Below the pieces are notes generated by a model. That model was given only the letters and a program-made list of their open reading frames with translations. It ran no database searches and was not told where the DNA came from. Position numbers and translations under genes: made by a program. This document shows, one piece after another, positions 9,026 through 17,403 of a stretch of 64,000 nt of DNA (positions within the stretch are counted from its first letter, which is position 1; every line of letters begins with the position of its first letter). The DNA comes from Pseudomonas putida (GTDB lineage: Bacteria > Pseudomonadota > Gammaproteobacteria > Pseudomonadales > Pseudomonadaceae), in assembly GCF_026625125.1 (NCBI RefSeq), contig NZ_CP113097.1, positions 3,472,001 through 3,536,000 of the forward strand, read 5' to 3'.

Positions 9026-9907
9026 TCAGATCCCTCCCCCCTCCAGCACCTGGGACATCACCTTGGCCAATGCCGTGACCATCACATCTGCGGTCGGCCG
9101 GTGGACGATGACGATTTCGTAGCTGTCCACCTCCGGCAGTCCCTGTTCCCCCCCTAGCACTCGATGCTCCCCAGTGGCCGCCCGTGGCGGCAACAGGCTT
9201 ATGCCCATACCATCGGCCACCGCTGCCTGGATGCCACTGAGGCTGGAACTGGTAAAACTGATGCGCCAGCGCCGGCCCATGCCTTCGATGGCGCTGATCA
9301 TGTCATCGCGGTACAGCCCGCGGGGCGGAAATGTCACCAGCGGGATCGGGTCGAGTTCGAAGGCAGGCATGCGTGCGCTGTCGATCCACTGCAGGCGCTC
9401 GGGCCAGCACGCTACGCCTTCGCGGCTGTTGCGTCGCTGCTTGAGCAGTACCAGGTCAAGTTCACCGTTGTCATAGGCCTGGCTGAGGTCGCGGCACAGC
9501 CCGCTGGTGACCTCCAGCTTGACCTGCGGGTGGAGCCGGCTGAATGCCGACAGCGCGTTGGTGGTGCGCCCACCGACGAAATCTTCGGGAACGCCCAGGC
9601 GTACGGTGACGCCGACCATGGCACCGGCCAGGGCTTCGAGCATCTGGTCGTTCAATGCCAGCATGTGCCGGGCATAACCGAGCAAGGTCTGGCCGGCGTC
9701 GGTCGGCAACACGTCACGGTTCCCGCGCACCAGCAGGCGGTGGCCAACCATGTCCTCGAGACGGCGGACTTTCTGGCTGATGGTCGATTGCGTCGAATGC
9801 AGGCGTGCGGCAGCGGTGGTGAAGCTGCCACAATCGGCCACCACCACAATGGCACGCAGCAGGTCGAGGTCGAACAGGCTCCTATTCGATTTAACGCTGA
9901 TAGACAT
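9026..9907 (-). CDS. LysR-family transcriptional regulator
   Basis: The protein has 293 residues from the ATG at 9907 (MSISVKSNRSLFDLDLLR). A GTG at 9949 would add 14 residues and begins two bases after the ggt stop; neither start has a good Shine-Dalgarno. The N-terminal HTH (GSFTTAAARLHSTQSTISQKVRRLEDMVG) and the substrate-binding half are complete. It lies directly downstream of ggt on the same strand and may be cotranscribed with it. It converges on the TRAP operon, so a role in itaconate control is unlikely. Its targets are unknown. Confidence 0.85.
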   Translation of the reverse strand: MSISVKSNRSLFDLDLLRAIVVVADCGSFTTAAARLHSTQSTISQKVRRLEDMVGHRLLVRGNRDVLPTDAGQTLLGYARHMLALNDQMLEALAGAMVGVTVRLGVPEDFVGGRTTNALSAFSRLHPQVKLEVTSGLCRDLSQAYDNGELDLVLLKQRRNSREGVACWPERLQWIDSARMPAFELDPIPLVTFPPRGLYRDDMISAIEGMGRRWRISFTSSSLSGIQAAVADGMGISLLPPRAATGEHRVLGGEQGLPEVDSYEIVIVHRPTADVMVTALAKVMSQVLEGGGI

Positions 9908-9951
9908 CCCGGTATTCAACTTTTGAATGGCAAGGTTGTCTTCTACCACGA

Positions 9952-11742
9952 CTAATCGCCAAGCGCCACGCCCTCGCGCCGCGGGTCGGCGCCCCCCGCC
10001 CAGCCTGCGCCGGAGCGCTGGATGATCTGCATGCCGCTGGTCATGGTCATGGGCGTCACCTCATGGCCCCAGACCGCCAATTGCCGGACCAGCGCCGGGC
10101 TGGTCAGCCCGGCTTCCACTTCAGTACCTACGTTGCGGCTGCCGAAATTTGGCAGGTTGCTGGCCTGTTGCGGGTCGAGCCGCCAGTCCAGCAAACCTAC
10201 CAGCGCCTTGTTCACGTAACCGATGATCTGCGAGCCACCGGGTGATCCGAGGCTGGCCACCAGTTCCCCGGACGCCCGCGCGAAAACCAGGGTCGGGGCC
10301 ATCGCCGACAACGGCCGCTTGCCCGGTTCCACCCGGTTGGCAACGGGCTTGCCCTTCTCCTGAGGGATGAATGAAAAGTCGGTCAACTGATTGTTCAGCA
10401 GGAAGCCCTTGACCATCAGGTGCGAACCGAATGCCGCCTCTACCGAGGTGGTCATGGCCAGCGCCTGACCGCTGTCATCCACCGCCGAAACGTGCGAGGT
10501 GGAAATGCGCAGTGGCGAGCGGTCCGGGGCCAAGGCCAGGTCCGCCCCCTGCGGCCTGCCCGGCCGGGCCTGTTTCATGCTGAAGTCACCGATCAGCGTG
10601 GCCCGCCGGGCCAGGTACGCCGGGGCGGTCAGTGCCTTGAGCGGTATCGGCACATAGTCGCTGTCGGCCAGGTACTGGGCACGATCGGCGTAGGCCAGCC
10701 GTTCGGCCTCGGCAATCAGGTGAACGGCCAGCGGCGCAGGCTCAAGGCCTGCAGGCGAGGCACTGGGGCTGGGCGGCAGCTTCACAAGGTCCCGTTGTGG
10801 CATGGCGTGCTGCAGCGCCTCGAGGATACCCAGGGTCTGCAGCACGGTCACCGCACCGGACGAGGGCGGCGGCATGCCACAGATCTGCCAGGCCTTGTAG
10901 GGGCCGCACAACGGCGTGCGCTCCTTGGCCTGGTACGCGCGTAAATCCGCCAGGGACAGGAACCCGGCATTGGCATGCCCCTGTACCTGGGCGACTATCG
11001 CTTCGGCAATTTCACCGGTATAGAACGCCTCAACGCCCTGCTGCGCGATGCGTTCGAAGGTATGGGCAAGTTCGGGGTTGCGTAGCTGCGTGCCCACCGC
11101 CAGCGGCTGGCCGTGCTCATCCAGGAAATAGCGGGCCATGGCGGGTGATTTGGCGATGAAAGGGTCACCCGCCAGCAACGCGTGCAGGCGTTCGGACACG
11201 GGGAAGCCACTGCGTGCCAGCGCGATGGCCGGCGCAAACAGTTGACTCCACGGCAGCTTGCCATGTTGCTCGTGCGCCATTTCCAAGGCACGCAGCACCC
11301 CGGGTACGCCTACCGAGCGCCCGCCGATCTGCGCTGCCCGAAACGGCATCGGGGTGCCGTCCGGTTGCAGGAACAGCGTTTGCGTCGCCGCTGCCGGCGC
11401 GGTCTCGCGGCCGTCGAATGCCTGCACCCGTTTGCCATCCCAGTACAGGATGAACGCCCCACCGCCAATGCCGCTCGATTGCGGCTCGACCAGGGTGAGT
11501 ACCATCTGCATGGCAATCGCGGCATCGATAGCGCTGCCACCGGCACGCAGCATTGCCCGCCCGGCTTCACTGGCCAGCGGGTTGGCAGCCGCCACCATGT
11601 GCCGGTTGGCGTGAACCGCTTGCAGGCCAGAGCGGTACCCGGACTCAAGCTCAGGCGGCGCGGGCAGCGGTTGGTCGGCCCAGGCCCAGGGACTGGCCAG
11701 GGCAAGGCACAGGGTGCTGATCAATTGGGAAGACGATGGCAT
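9952..11742 (-). CDS. ggt: Gamma-glutamyltranspeptidase
   Basis: The 596-residue precursor starts with a signal peptide (MPSSSQLISTLCLALAS, cut near WAWA) and is periplasmic. It hydrolyses or transfers the gamma-glutamyl group of glutathione and related amides. The nucleophile Thr415 lies in RISTSHVSAVDDSG; self-cleavage before it would give large and small subunits. NNQLTDFSF and SPGGSQIIGYV follow in the small subunit, and the ASEAGRAMLRAGGSAIDAA and GIGGGAF motifs lie in the large one. AGGA seven bases upstream supports the ATG at 11742; the longer frame would destroy the signal peptide. The LysR gene begins at once downstream. Confidence 0.92.
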   Translation of the reverse strand: MPSSSQLISTLCLALASPWAWADQPLPAPPELESGYRSGLQAVHANRHMVAAANPLASEAGRAMLRAGGSAIDAAIAMQMVLTLVEPQSSGIGGGAFILYWDGKRVQAFDGRETAPAAATQTLFLQPDGTPMPFRAAQIGGRSVGVPGVLRALEMAHEQHGKLPWSQLFAPAIALARSGFPVSERLHALLAGDPFIAKSPAMARYFLDEHGQPLAVGTQLRNPELAHTFERIAQQGVEAFYTGEIAEAIVAQVQGHANAGFLSLADLRAYQAKERTPLCGPYKAWQICGMPPPSSGAVTVLQTLGILEALQHAMPQRDLVKLPPSPSASPAGLEPAPLAVHLIAEAERLAYADRAQYLADSDYVPIPLKALTAPAYLARRATLIGDFSMKQARPGRPQGADLALAPDRSPLRISTSHVSAVDDSGQALAMTTSVEAAFGSHLMVKGFLLNNQLTDFSFIPQEKGKPVANRVEPGKRPLSAMAPTLVFARASGELVASLGSPGGSQIIGYVNKALVGLLDWRLDPQQASNLPNFGSRNVGTEVEAGLTSPALVRQLAVWGHEVTPMTMTSGMQIIQRSGAGWAGGADPRREGVALGD

Positions 11743-12190
11743 GGTGGCGTCCTGTCGAAGTGCGTGCCTTGGCCGCCCAACATAAACCAGGGCAGGTACT
11801 GCGCAAAGCGCCGTGGCACCACCGGGGCATTGAATGCACAATTTCTCGTATACAAAAATGAACATTTCTGGTTACATCAACCCGCGCCTACGACAGTGGT
11901 AATCGCTGCTGCGTATTGCGACAGGCTAAAGCCATGTACTACCCCTATCTGCTCATTCCCTTCGAGCGCCCCTTGCGAATCGACGCATTCGCCGTTCACC
12001 CGTTGCCCTTTGCACCCCTCCACCGCCTTACGCCAAGTCTTAGTGACCCGGCGTCGTCGGTGCGTGCCCGGCTGCGCTGACCGGCCCTGCTGCCCACACC
12101 GTGTTTTCCAAGCCGGGCCTGGTTGCCGCGATAACAACCAGGTGTCCGCACTGACAAATTGCACCCCGCCCTTAGCGGGAAGGAATACCT
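11743..12190. other. Divergent intergenic region between ggt and the deaminase gene
   Basis: These 448 bp hold the promoters of two divergent genes. A near-palindrome TCGTATACAA at 11846-11855 could be an operator on the ggt side. A hairpin at 12118-12142 lies in the probable leader of the deaminase gene. A 48-codon open frame at 11934-12080 has no ribosome binding site and no recognisable motif. I see no RNA gene. Confidence 0.5.
12118..12142 (+). other. Leader hairpin before the deaminase gene
   Basis: CCTGGTTG pairs perfectly with CAACCAGG around a nine-base loop, 48 bp before the start codon. No T run follows, so it is not a normal terminator. It may be an mRNA leader structure or the dyad of a DNA-binding protein. 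Confidence 0.4.
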
Positions 12191-13549
12191 ATGCCAAAGA
12201 CTTTGCTGATCAAGAACGCCGAACTGCTGGTGACGATGGACGGCGAGCGCCGCGAAATCAGACGCGGCGGCCTGTTCATAGAAGACAACCTGATCAAGCA
12301 GGTCGGCCCCAGCGACGAACTGCCCCAGCATGCCGACGAGATTCTGGACATGACCGGCAAGGTGGTCATCCCGGGGCTGGTCAACACCCACCATCACATG
12401 TACCAAAGCCTGACCCGCGTGGTGCCAGCGGCCCAGGACGGTGAACTGTTCAACTGGCTGACCAACCTTTACCCGATCTGGGCACGGTTGACGCCCGAGA
12501 TGATCGCGGTGTCGACCCAGACCGCGATGGCCGAACTGATCCTCTCCGGCTGCACCACCTCCAGCGACCACCTGTACATCTACCCCAATGGTTGCAAGCT
12601 CGACGACAGTATCCACGCCGCCGGGGAAATCGGCATGCGTTTCCATGCCGCGCGCGGCAGCATGAGCGTGGGTCGCAGCCAAGGCGGCCTGCCGCCAGAT
12701 TCGGTGGTGGAAAAGGAAAGCGATATCCTCAAGGAGTCGCAGCGCCTGATCGAGGACTACCATGACGCCAGCCATGGCTCGATGCTGCGCGTGGTCGTGG
12801 CGCCCTGCTCGCCATTCTCGGTCAGCCGCGACCTGATGCGCGAAGCCGCGGTACTGGCACGCAACTACGGGGTTTCACTGCACACTCATCTGGCTGAGAA
12901 CGTCAACGATATCGCTTACAGCCGCGAAAAGTTCGGTATGACACCGGCTGAATACGCCGAGGACCTGGGCTGGGTCGGCCATGATGTGTGGCACGCGCAC
13001 TGCGTGCAGCTCGACCAGCACGGCATCGAGCTATTCGCCCGTACCGGCACCGGCGTCGCTCACTGCCCGTGTTCGAACATGCGCCTGGCCTCCGGTATCG
13101 CGCCGATCCGCAAGATGCGCGACCACGGGGTGCCGGTAGGCCTGGGGGTCGACGGCTCGGCCTCCAACGATGGCGCGAGCATGATCGGTGAAGTGCGCCA
13201 GGCTCTGCTGCTACAACGTGTCGGCTTCGGCCCTGATGCGATGACCGCCCGCGAAGCGCTGGAAATTGCCACCCTGGGCGGTGCCAAGGTACTCAACCGT
13301 AATGACATTGGGGCATTGGCACCGGGCATGGTCGCCGACGTCGTCGCCTTCGACCTCGGCCATGTCGCCTACGCAGGCGCCCACCACGATCCGCTTGCGG
13401 CCTTGGTGTTCTGCACCCCGACCCAGGTCCACACCAGCTTGATCAACGGCCGTGTAGTGGTCAAGGATGGGCGCATCACCACCGTCGACCTGCCGCTGGT
13501 ACTGGAGCGCCACAACCAGTTGGCCCGCCAGCTGGTTAGCGGCGACTGA
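12191..13549 (+). CDS. 8-oxoguanine deaminase (TrzA/AtzB-type amidohydrolase)
   Basis: The 452-residue cytoplasmic amidohydrolase closely follows the pattern of the characterised P. aeruginosa 8-oxoguanine deaminase, which turns 8-oxoguanine into urate. Metal ligands are visible as His67/His69 in VNTHHHMYQS, His233 in LHTHLAE and Asp321 in GLGVDGSASND. HCPCSNMRLASG near 291 is the substrate-binding loop typical of this subgroup. GGAAGGAAT gives the ribosome binding site. A good intrinsic terminator follows at 13571-13592. An s-triazine or other aminohydrolase activity cannot be excluded from sequence alone, but residues and length fit the oxoguanine group best. Confidence 0.82.
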   Translation: MPKTLLIKNAELLVTMDGERREIRRGGLFIEDNLIKQVGPSDELPQHADEILDMTGKVVIPGLVNTHHHMYQSLTRVVPAAQDGELFNWLTNLYPIWARLTPEMIAVSTQTAMAELILSGCTTSSDHLYIYPNGCKLDDSIHAAGEIGMRFHAARGSMSVGRSQGGLPPDSVVEKESDILKESQRLIEDYHDASHGSMLRVVVAPCSPFSVSRDLMREAAVLARNYGVSLHTHLAENVNDIAYSREKFGMTPAEYAEDLGWVGHDVWHAHCVQLDQHGIELFARTGTGVAHCPCSNMRLASGIAPIRKMRDHGVPVGLGVDGSASNDGASMIGEVRQALLLQRVGFGPDAMTAREALEIATLGGAKVLNRNDIGALAPGMVADVVAFDLGHVAYAGAHHDPLAALVFCTPTQVHTSLINGRVVVKDGRITTVDLPLVLERHNQLARQLVSGD

Positions 13550-13570
13550 TACCGGCATGCAAGCCCGTGG

Positions 13571-13592
13571 AGCGGCGCGCGGGCGCCGCTTT
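13571..13592 (+). terminator. Intrinsic terminator of the deaminase gene
   Basis: AGCGGCGC pairs with GCGCCGCT around a GCGG loop, followed by TTT. It lies 22 bp after the stop codon and between convergent genes. Confidence 0.7.
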
Positions 13593-13615
13593 GCCGGGCC
13601 CTGCGCAAGGCGCTG

Positions 13616-14335
13616 TCACAGCACCTTCACCGCCCGACCGATGAACTGCACCGGCCCGGTTGGGCGTCCGGTCGGCGAGCCACCGGCCCTTTCCAGGGTC
13701 AACTCAAACAGTTGGTTGGGCTCCAGCGGGGGCAGGCCATCGGCGGGCACGCGGTATTGCTCGCCAGGTTTGACCAGGCCCAGCGACAGTGGCGCCTGCC
13801 ACTGTTCGCCCTTGGTCCAGAACTGCAGCACCTTGTCGCTCGGTACCGCGAACTGCCCCAAGGGTATCAGCTGAATGCTGCGTGTATCGCTTGCCTGCAC
13901 CACCCAACCCGGGGCACTGTCTGCCGGCGCAACCAGCACCACCAGGTAGGAAGGCTCTGGCGGTTTGGCGGTGAGCAGCGTGAAGGCCAACAACAGGCTG
14001 GCAACCAGGCCTGCACCGGCCAGGCCCTGCCACAGCACCAAGCGATGCCACCAACGCTCGGCCTGCGCTGGCGGCCCGACGCGCTGCGGCTGTTGCTGTG
14101 CGTCGACGCTGCGGCTGATCCGCGCCCACAACCGTGGGCTGGGCGCCAAAGGCTCAGCGAGCGCATTCAACGCCAGTAGCCGCTGCTCCCAGGCATCCAC
14201 GGCAGCACGCAACTGCCGATCCTCCGTAAGGCGTTTACGCACAGCCTCATGCTGTTCAGCCGACAAGGTACCCAGCACATACTCCCCGGCCAATTCATCG
14301 AGTGCGTCGGCGGTCTCGCCTTGTGGCTTCTTCAT
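13616..14335 (-). CDS. Anti-sigma factor, RskA-like
   Basis: The 239-residue protein has a cytoplasmic N-terminal anti-sigma segment (LDELAGEYVLGTLSAEQHEAV), one membrane span at about 110-130 (GLAGAGLVASLLLAFTLL) and a periplasmic RskA-type C-terminal domain. It should hold the ECF sigma factor encoded just upstream until a signal leads to its release. Its ATG overlaps the sigma stop (ATGA), which fixes the start at 14335 and couples their translation. The N-terminal domain carries no zinc-binding HxxxCxxC motif, so it is the non-metal type. Confidence 0.85.
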   Translation of the reverse strand: MKKPQGETADALDELAGEYVLGTLSAEQHEAVRKRLTEDRQLRAAVDAWEQRLLALNALAEPLAPSPRLWARISRSVDAQQQPQRVGPPAQAERWWHRLVLWQGLAGAGLVASLLLAFTLLTAKPPEPSYLVVLVAPADSAPGWVVQASDTRSIQLIPLGQFAVPSDKVLQFWTKGEQWQAPLSLGLVKPGEQYRVPADGLPPLEPNQLFELTLERAGGSPTGRPTGPVQFIGRAVKVL

Positions 14336-14880
14336 CCCATGCACTCCCGCAACGCCTTCAGGCTGCGTTTGATCCAGGCTTTGACGGTGCCCAGCGGCGT
14401 GTTCAGCAACCCGGCGATTTCGGCATGGCTGCAACCGTCGACATACGCGTGCAGGATGCACAGCTTGCGTGAAGGCTCCAGTTGCTCCAGGCAACGGTGA
14501 ACCTTGGCCGAGTCCGCCATGAGATCGATATCACTGGCATAGGGCAACGGGACTTGTGCGCTGTCGAACGCTTCTTCATCCAGCACGACTTCGCGCCGGG
14601 TGTCGCGTATGTAATTGAGCGCCAGGTGCCGGGTCACGCTATAGATCCAGCCCCGCGCAGAACCACGTGAAGCATCGAAGCTGGCTGCGCGGGACCATAT
14701 CCGAATGAACGCATCGTGCAGGATGTCTTCCGCTGTAGCGTGGTCACGGGCGATACGGCGCACCACACCTAACAGGCGTGCGCCCTCCTCCTCGTAGAGT
14801 GCATGCAGCGCTCGGCGGTCTCCCTCTGCGCAAGCTTCAAGGCAACGCTGAAAATCGAAAGGGGGCAAAGGTGAGTTCAA
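14332..14880 (-). CDS. ECF sigma factor, SigK-like
   Basis: The 182-residue protein has sigma region 2 (about 12-80, with AEDILHDAFIRIWSRA) and region 4 (about 125-180, with HAEIAGLLNTPLGTVKAWIKRSLKAL) and nothing more, the ECF layout. Pairing with an RskA-like anti-sigma puts it in the SigK-like ECF group. No ATG fits; the frame begins at a TTG (14880), and AGGG lies about 12 bases upstream, so the exact start is uncertain. The gene follows a DUF3455 gene on the same strand, separated by a strong hairpin. The signal is unknown. Confidence 0.85.
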   Translation of the reverse strand: MNSPLPPFDFQRCLEACAEGDRRALHALYEEEGARLLGVVRRIARDHATAEDILHDAFIRIWSRAASFDASRGSARGWIYSVTRHLALNYIRDTRREVVLDEEAFDSAQVPLPYASDIDLMADSAKVHRCLEQLEPSRKLCILHAYVDGCSHAEIAGLLNTPLGTVKAWIKRSLKALRECMG

Positions 14881-14912
14881 TGCAAGGTCAGCCCTGTAGT
14901 CCCTGGACGGTT

Positions 14913-14934
14913 CCCCCGGCCATTGGGCCGGGGG
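14913..14934 (-). terminator. Strong hairpin between the DUF3455 gene and the sigma gene
   Basis: CCCCCGGCC pairs perfectly with GGCCGGGGG around a four-base loop. It lies 52 bp after the DUF3455 stop and 33 bp before the sigma start. There is no T run; it may end most transcripts, or protect mRNA and reduce sigma expression. Confidence 0.5.
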
Positions 14935-14985
14935 GCTGTCGATCAGCGTAGACGCCAGTGGCTCACCTGCCTATACGCACTGCCA

Positions 14986-15519
14986 TCATTTTGCCGCCCA
15001 GAAGATATAGTCGGCCTGGTAGTCGACGATTTTGCGCTCACCTTTGTTCTGCATCGAGCAGGCAGTTGCCGGGGCGACCCCGCCACGGGTAGCCACGCGC
15101 TGGATATAGCTCACACCCGTCATGGCGCCTTTACCTTCGGCCGGGCTGGCCTGAACCAGTTGGTAAGGCAGGTCGCCCTTGCCCGCTGGCGCCACGGCCA
15201 ACTGGGTGCCGGTGACCTTCGAACCGTCTTTGGCCTGCCAGGTGGCTGGGGGGCCGAAGTAGTCGCCCACCGCCTTGCCAGACCTGTCCTTGAGTACCGC
15301 TTTGGGGCCGACGAATGTCCACTCGGTCTGGCCGGGTGCATTGGCTTTGTCGCGGCATTCGTAGGTGACCTGGCCCACACCGACGGTTTCGAGCATGACG
15401 CTGTGGCCGTCCGGAACCTTGACCGCGGCCGGCAACGCGGATTGAGCGTGTGCGGCTTGGCTGGCCACGATCAAGACTAAGCCGCCTGTGAGCATCAACA
15501 TGGTAACTGGGCTGTTCAT
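14986..15519 (-). CDS. DUF3455 secreted protein
   Basis: The 177-residue protein begins with a signal peptide (MNSPVTMLMLTGGLVLIVAS, cut after AHA) and is otherwise one DUF3455 domain (VPDGHSVMLETVGVGQVTYEC, and ATACSMQNKGERKIVDYQADYIF at the end). The function of DUF3455 is unknown. Two cysteines (in YECR and TACSM) could form a disulfide. AGGAG eight bases before the ATG supports the start. It lies upstream of, and in line with, an ECF sigma/anti-sigma pair and is a plausible target of that sigma factor. A candidate ECF-type promoter lies at 15569-15596. Confidence 0.8.
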   Translation of the reverse strand: MNSPVTMLMLTGGLVLIVASQAAHAQSALPAAVKVPDGHSVMLETVGVGQVTYECRDKANAPGQTEWTFVGPKAVLKDRSGKAVGDYFGPPATWQAKDGSKVTGTQLAVAPAGKGDLPYQLVQASPAEGKGAMTGVSYIQRVATRGGVAPATACSMQNKGERKIVDYQADYIFWAAK

Positions 15520-15568
15520 GGTGCAAATCTCCTGGCGAGTAATCGACAGCGCGAAGTCGCGCTACCGG

Positions 15569-15596
15569 TAATACCCGCCAGGTTGCAGATTGGATG
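15569..15596 (-). promoter_or_regulatory. Candidate ECF promoter before the DUF3455 gene
   Basis: On the minus strand CATCCA, a 16-base spacer and GTATTA lie about 50-77 bp before the start codon. CATCC-type -35 boxes are known for SigK-like sigma factors. I found no copy before the sigma gene itself, so support is limited. Confidence 0.3.
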
Positions 15597-15646
15597 CACC
15601 TGCAGAAAAAAATGTGCACCCACTCGCCCGTTACCCGGCTCGCCCA

Positions 15647-17011
15647 TCAGCCAACTTGGGCGGGTGCGGCCTTGGCTGCCTTGCGCAGGCTCCATACACC
15701 CCAGGTCACGCCGATCACAGCCGCGATGACCGAGCCGGACAGCACGCCAAGCTTCGCCGCGCCCAGAACGCCAGGGTCAGAGAACGCCAGGTTGGCAATG
15801 AAGATCGACATGGTAAAGCCGATGCCCGCCAACAGCCCGATCAGCGTGATGCCGTGCCAGGTAACGCCCGCCGGCAGCGCACACCAGCCCAAACGGACCA
15901 TCAGCCAACTGATCGTCACGATACCCAACGGCTTGCCCAGCACCAGCGCCACAGCGACGCCTGTCATCACCCAGTGAGGGCCATCGGCAGACAGGTCGAC
16001 ACCAGACAGCCCGACACCGGCGTTGGCCAGGGCGAACAGCGGCATGATCGCGAAAGCCACCCAAGGGTGCAGATGGCCTTGCACGCGCAGCACAGGAGCA
16101 ACCAGCTCCCGCTGCGCCACACGCAGGTTCTTCAACGGGTTCATCAACTCGCTGTCATCGATCTCCGGTGCCTTGGCGCGCCCTAGCAGGTCGTCGGTGA
16201 AGCGGGTAACGGCCTCCAGCGGGCGCTCGCCCAAGGGCATCGCCCTGACCGGTGTCATCAGGCCGAGCACCACGCCCGCCAAGGTGGGGTGGGCACCGGT
16301 CATCAACATACCCAGCCAGGTGATGAACCCGGGGATGACGTAGGCATAGGCCGTACCGACACCGATCTTCTGCAGGCCGAGCACCAGCAGCAGGCCGATG
16401 CCAGCGACGCCGAAGCCACTGTAATCCAGGCCACCGGAATAGAAGAAGGCAATGATCAGCACGGCGATGATGTCGTCGATGATCGCCAGGGCGAGCAGGA
16501 ACACCCGCACATTGGAAGGAATCGACTTGCCCAGCAGCGCCAGTACACCCACCGCAAAGGCAATGTCGGTGGCGGTGGGCACAGCCCAGCCCTCTTGCGC
16601 GGGTGGCGAATGATTGAACGCCAGGTAAATGAGTGCGGGTACCACCACACCGCCGACTGCTGCCGCCATCGGCAACGTGGCCTGGCGCAGGCTGGACAGC
16701 GCGCCTTCATGGATTTCGCGACGGATTTCCATACCCACGACCAGGAAGAAGATGGTCATCAGGCCGTCGTTGATCCAGAAGTGCAGTGACTGGGAATAGA
16801 CCAGGGAGCCGAGGCCGAAGCTTATCGGCGTGTGCCAGAGGGCGTCGTAGCTTTCGGCAGCGGGCGAATTCGCCCAGATGAGTGCTGCAACCGCGGCGAT
16901 CAACAGTACGACACCGCTCACGGCCTCGATGTGCAGAAAGCGCTCGAAGTTGGCGAATGCACGCTGGGCAAGCTGCTGGGCACGGGGCATTGCATGTTTT
17001 TGCATGGGCAC
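15647..17011 (-). CDS. nhaA: Na+/H+ antiporter NhaA
   Basis: The 454-residue protein is a complete NhaA antiporter with about 12 membrane segments. It exports Na+ or Li+ in exchange for protons and supports pH and salt tolerance. The conserved [32 protein letters not shown] and the ion-binding Asp pair in [19 protein letters not shown] are intact. It is longer than E. coli NhaA by some 65 residues, mainly at the ends and in the cytoplasmic loop near 270-300. GGGAG lies 5 bases before a GTG at 17011 and 11 bases before an ATG at 17005, so the start may be two codons shorter. No nhaR neighbour is present. Confidence 0.92.
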   Translation of the reverse strand: MPMQKHAMPRAQQLAQRAFANFERFLHIEAVSGVVLLIAAVAALIWANSPAAESYDALWHTPISFGLGSLVYSQSLHFWINDGLMTIFFLVVGMEIRREIHEGALSSLRQATLPMAAAVGGVVVPALIYLAFNHSPPAQEGWAVPTATDIAFAVGVLALLGKSIPSNVRVFLLALAIIDDIIAVLIIAFFYSGGLDYSGFGVAGIGLLLVLGLQKIGVGTAYAYVIPGFITWLGMLMTGAHPTLAGVVLGLMTPVRAMPLGERPLEAVTRFTDDLLGRAKAPEIDDSELMNPLKNLRVAQRELVAPVLRVQGHLHPWVAFAIMPLFALANAGVGLSGVDLSADGPHWVMTGVAVALVLGKPLGIVTISWLMVRLGWCALPAGVTWHGITLIGLLAGIGFTMSIFIANLAFSDPGVLGAAKLGVLSGSVIAAVIGVTWGVWSLRKAAKAAPAQVG

Positions 17012-17403
17012 AAGAACTCCCGCACGGCGGCCCGACCTGCGTAGTTATTTAACCTGCGTCACTGCTTCATGCAGCTAGCACCCGCGGGCATTCTAACCAC
17101 ATGGCCTGCCCCACGTCATCCATTGTCGGTCTCAGGCCAACGCAGCTGCATGAACAAATCTTCATAGTGCCTGTGAGCGCCCGGGTTGCGGGGTGAAACG
17201 CCGGATGCTCGGTTGTGCGCATGGCAGCTGTCTTGAGCAGAGCCCCCGGCACGCGTAGCATCGCCGCCCCGCATGCTTGTGGGAGCCGGCCTGCCGGCGA
17301 TTCGAGTGCATGGCACTCGTCTACATCCATGTTGGCTGGCCTGGCGTAGTCGCCGGCAGGCCGGCTCCCACAGGTTTCGCGTTCAGCCGACACATCACCG
17401 CCC
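17012..17403. other. Intergenic region between nhaA and mrdA
   Basis: These 392 bp hold the nhaA promoter and a large REP-type inverted repeat (17278-17372). I see no convincing gene; the open frame crossing it on the minus strand overlaps both the repeat and mrdA and has no ribosome binding site. Confidence 0.6.
17278..17372. repeat. Paired REP-like inverted repeats with a nested palindrome
   Basis: The 23-bp arm at 17278-17300 (TGTGGGAGCCGGCCTGCCGG, then CGA) is repeated as a perfect reverse complement at 17350-17372. The 49-bp spacer holds another hairpin, CGAGTGC-ATG-GCACTCG, at 17303-17319. The arms resemble P. putida REP sequences (GGAGCCGGC...). The structure ends 31 bp before the mrdA start. 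Confidence 0.75.

Noticed and set aside
11934..12080. 48-codon open frame before the deaminase gene
   Set aside because: No Shine-Dalgarno, no known motif and codon use unlike the neighbours. It may be real, but I cannot support it.
11743..12190. Purine or xanthine riboswitch in the deaminase leader
   Set aside because: Only one simple hairpin is visible; conserved junction sequences of known purine riboswitches are absent.
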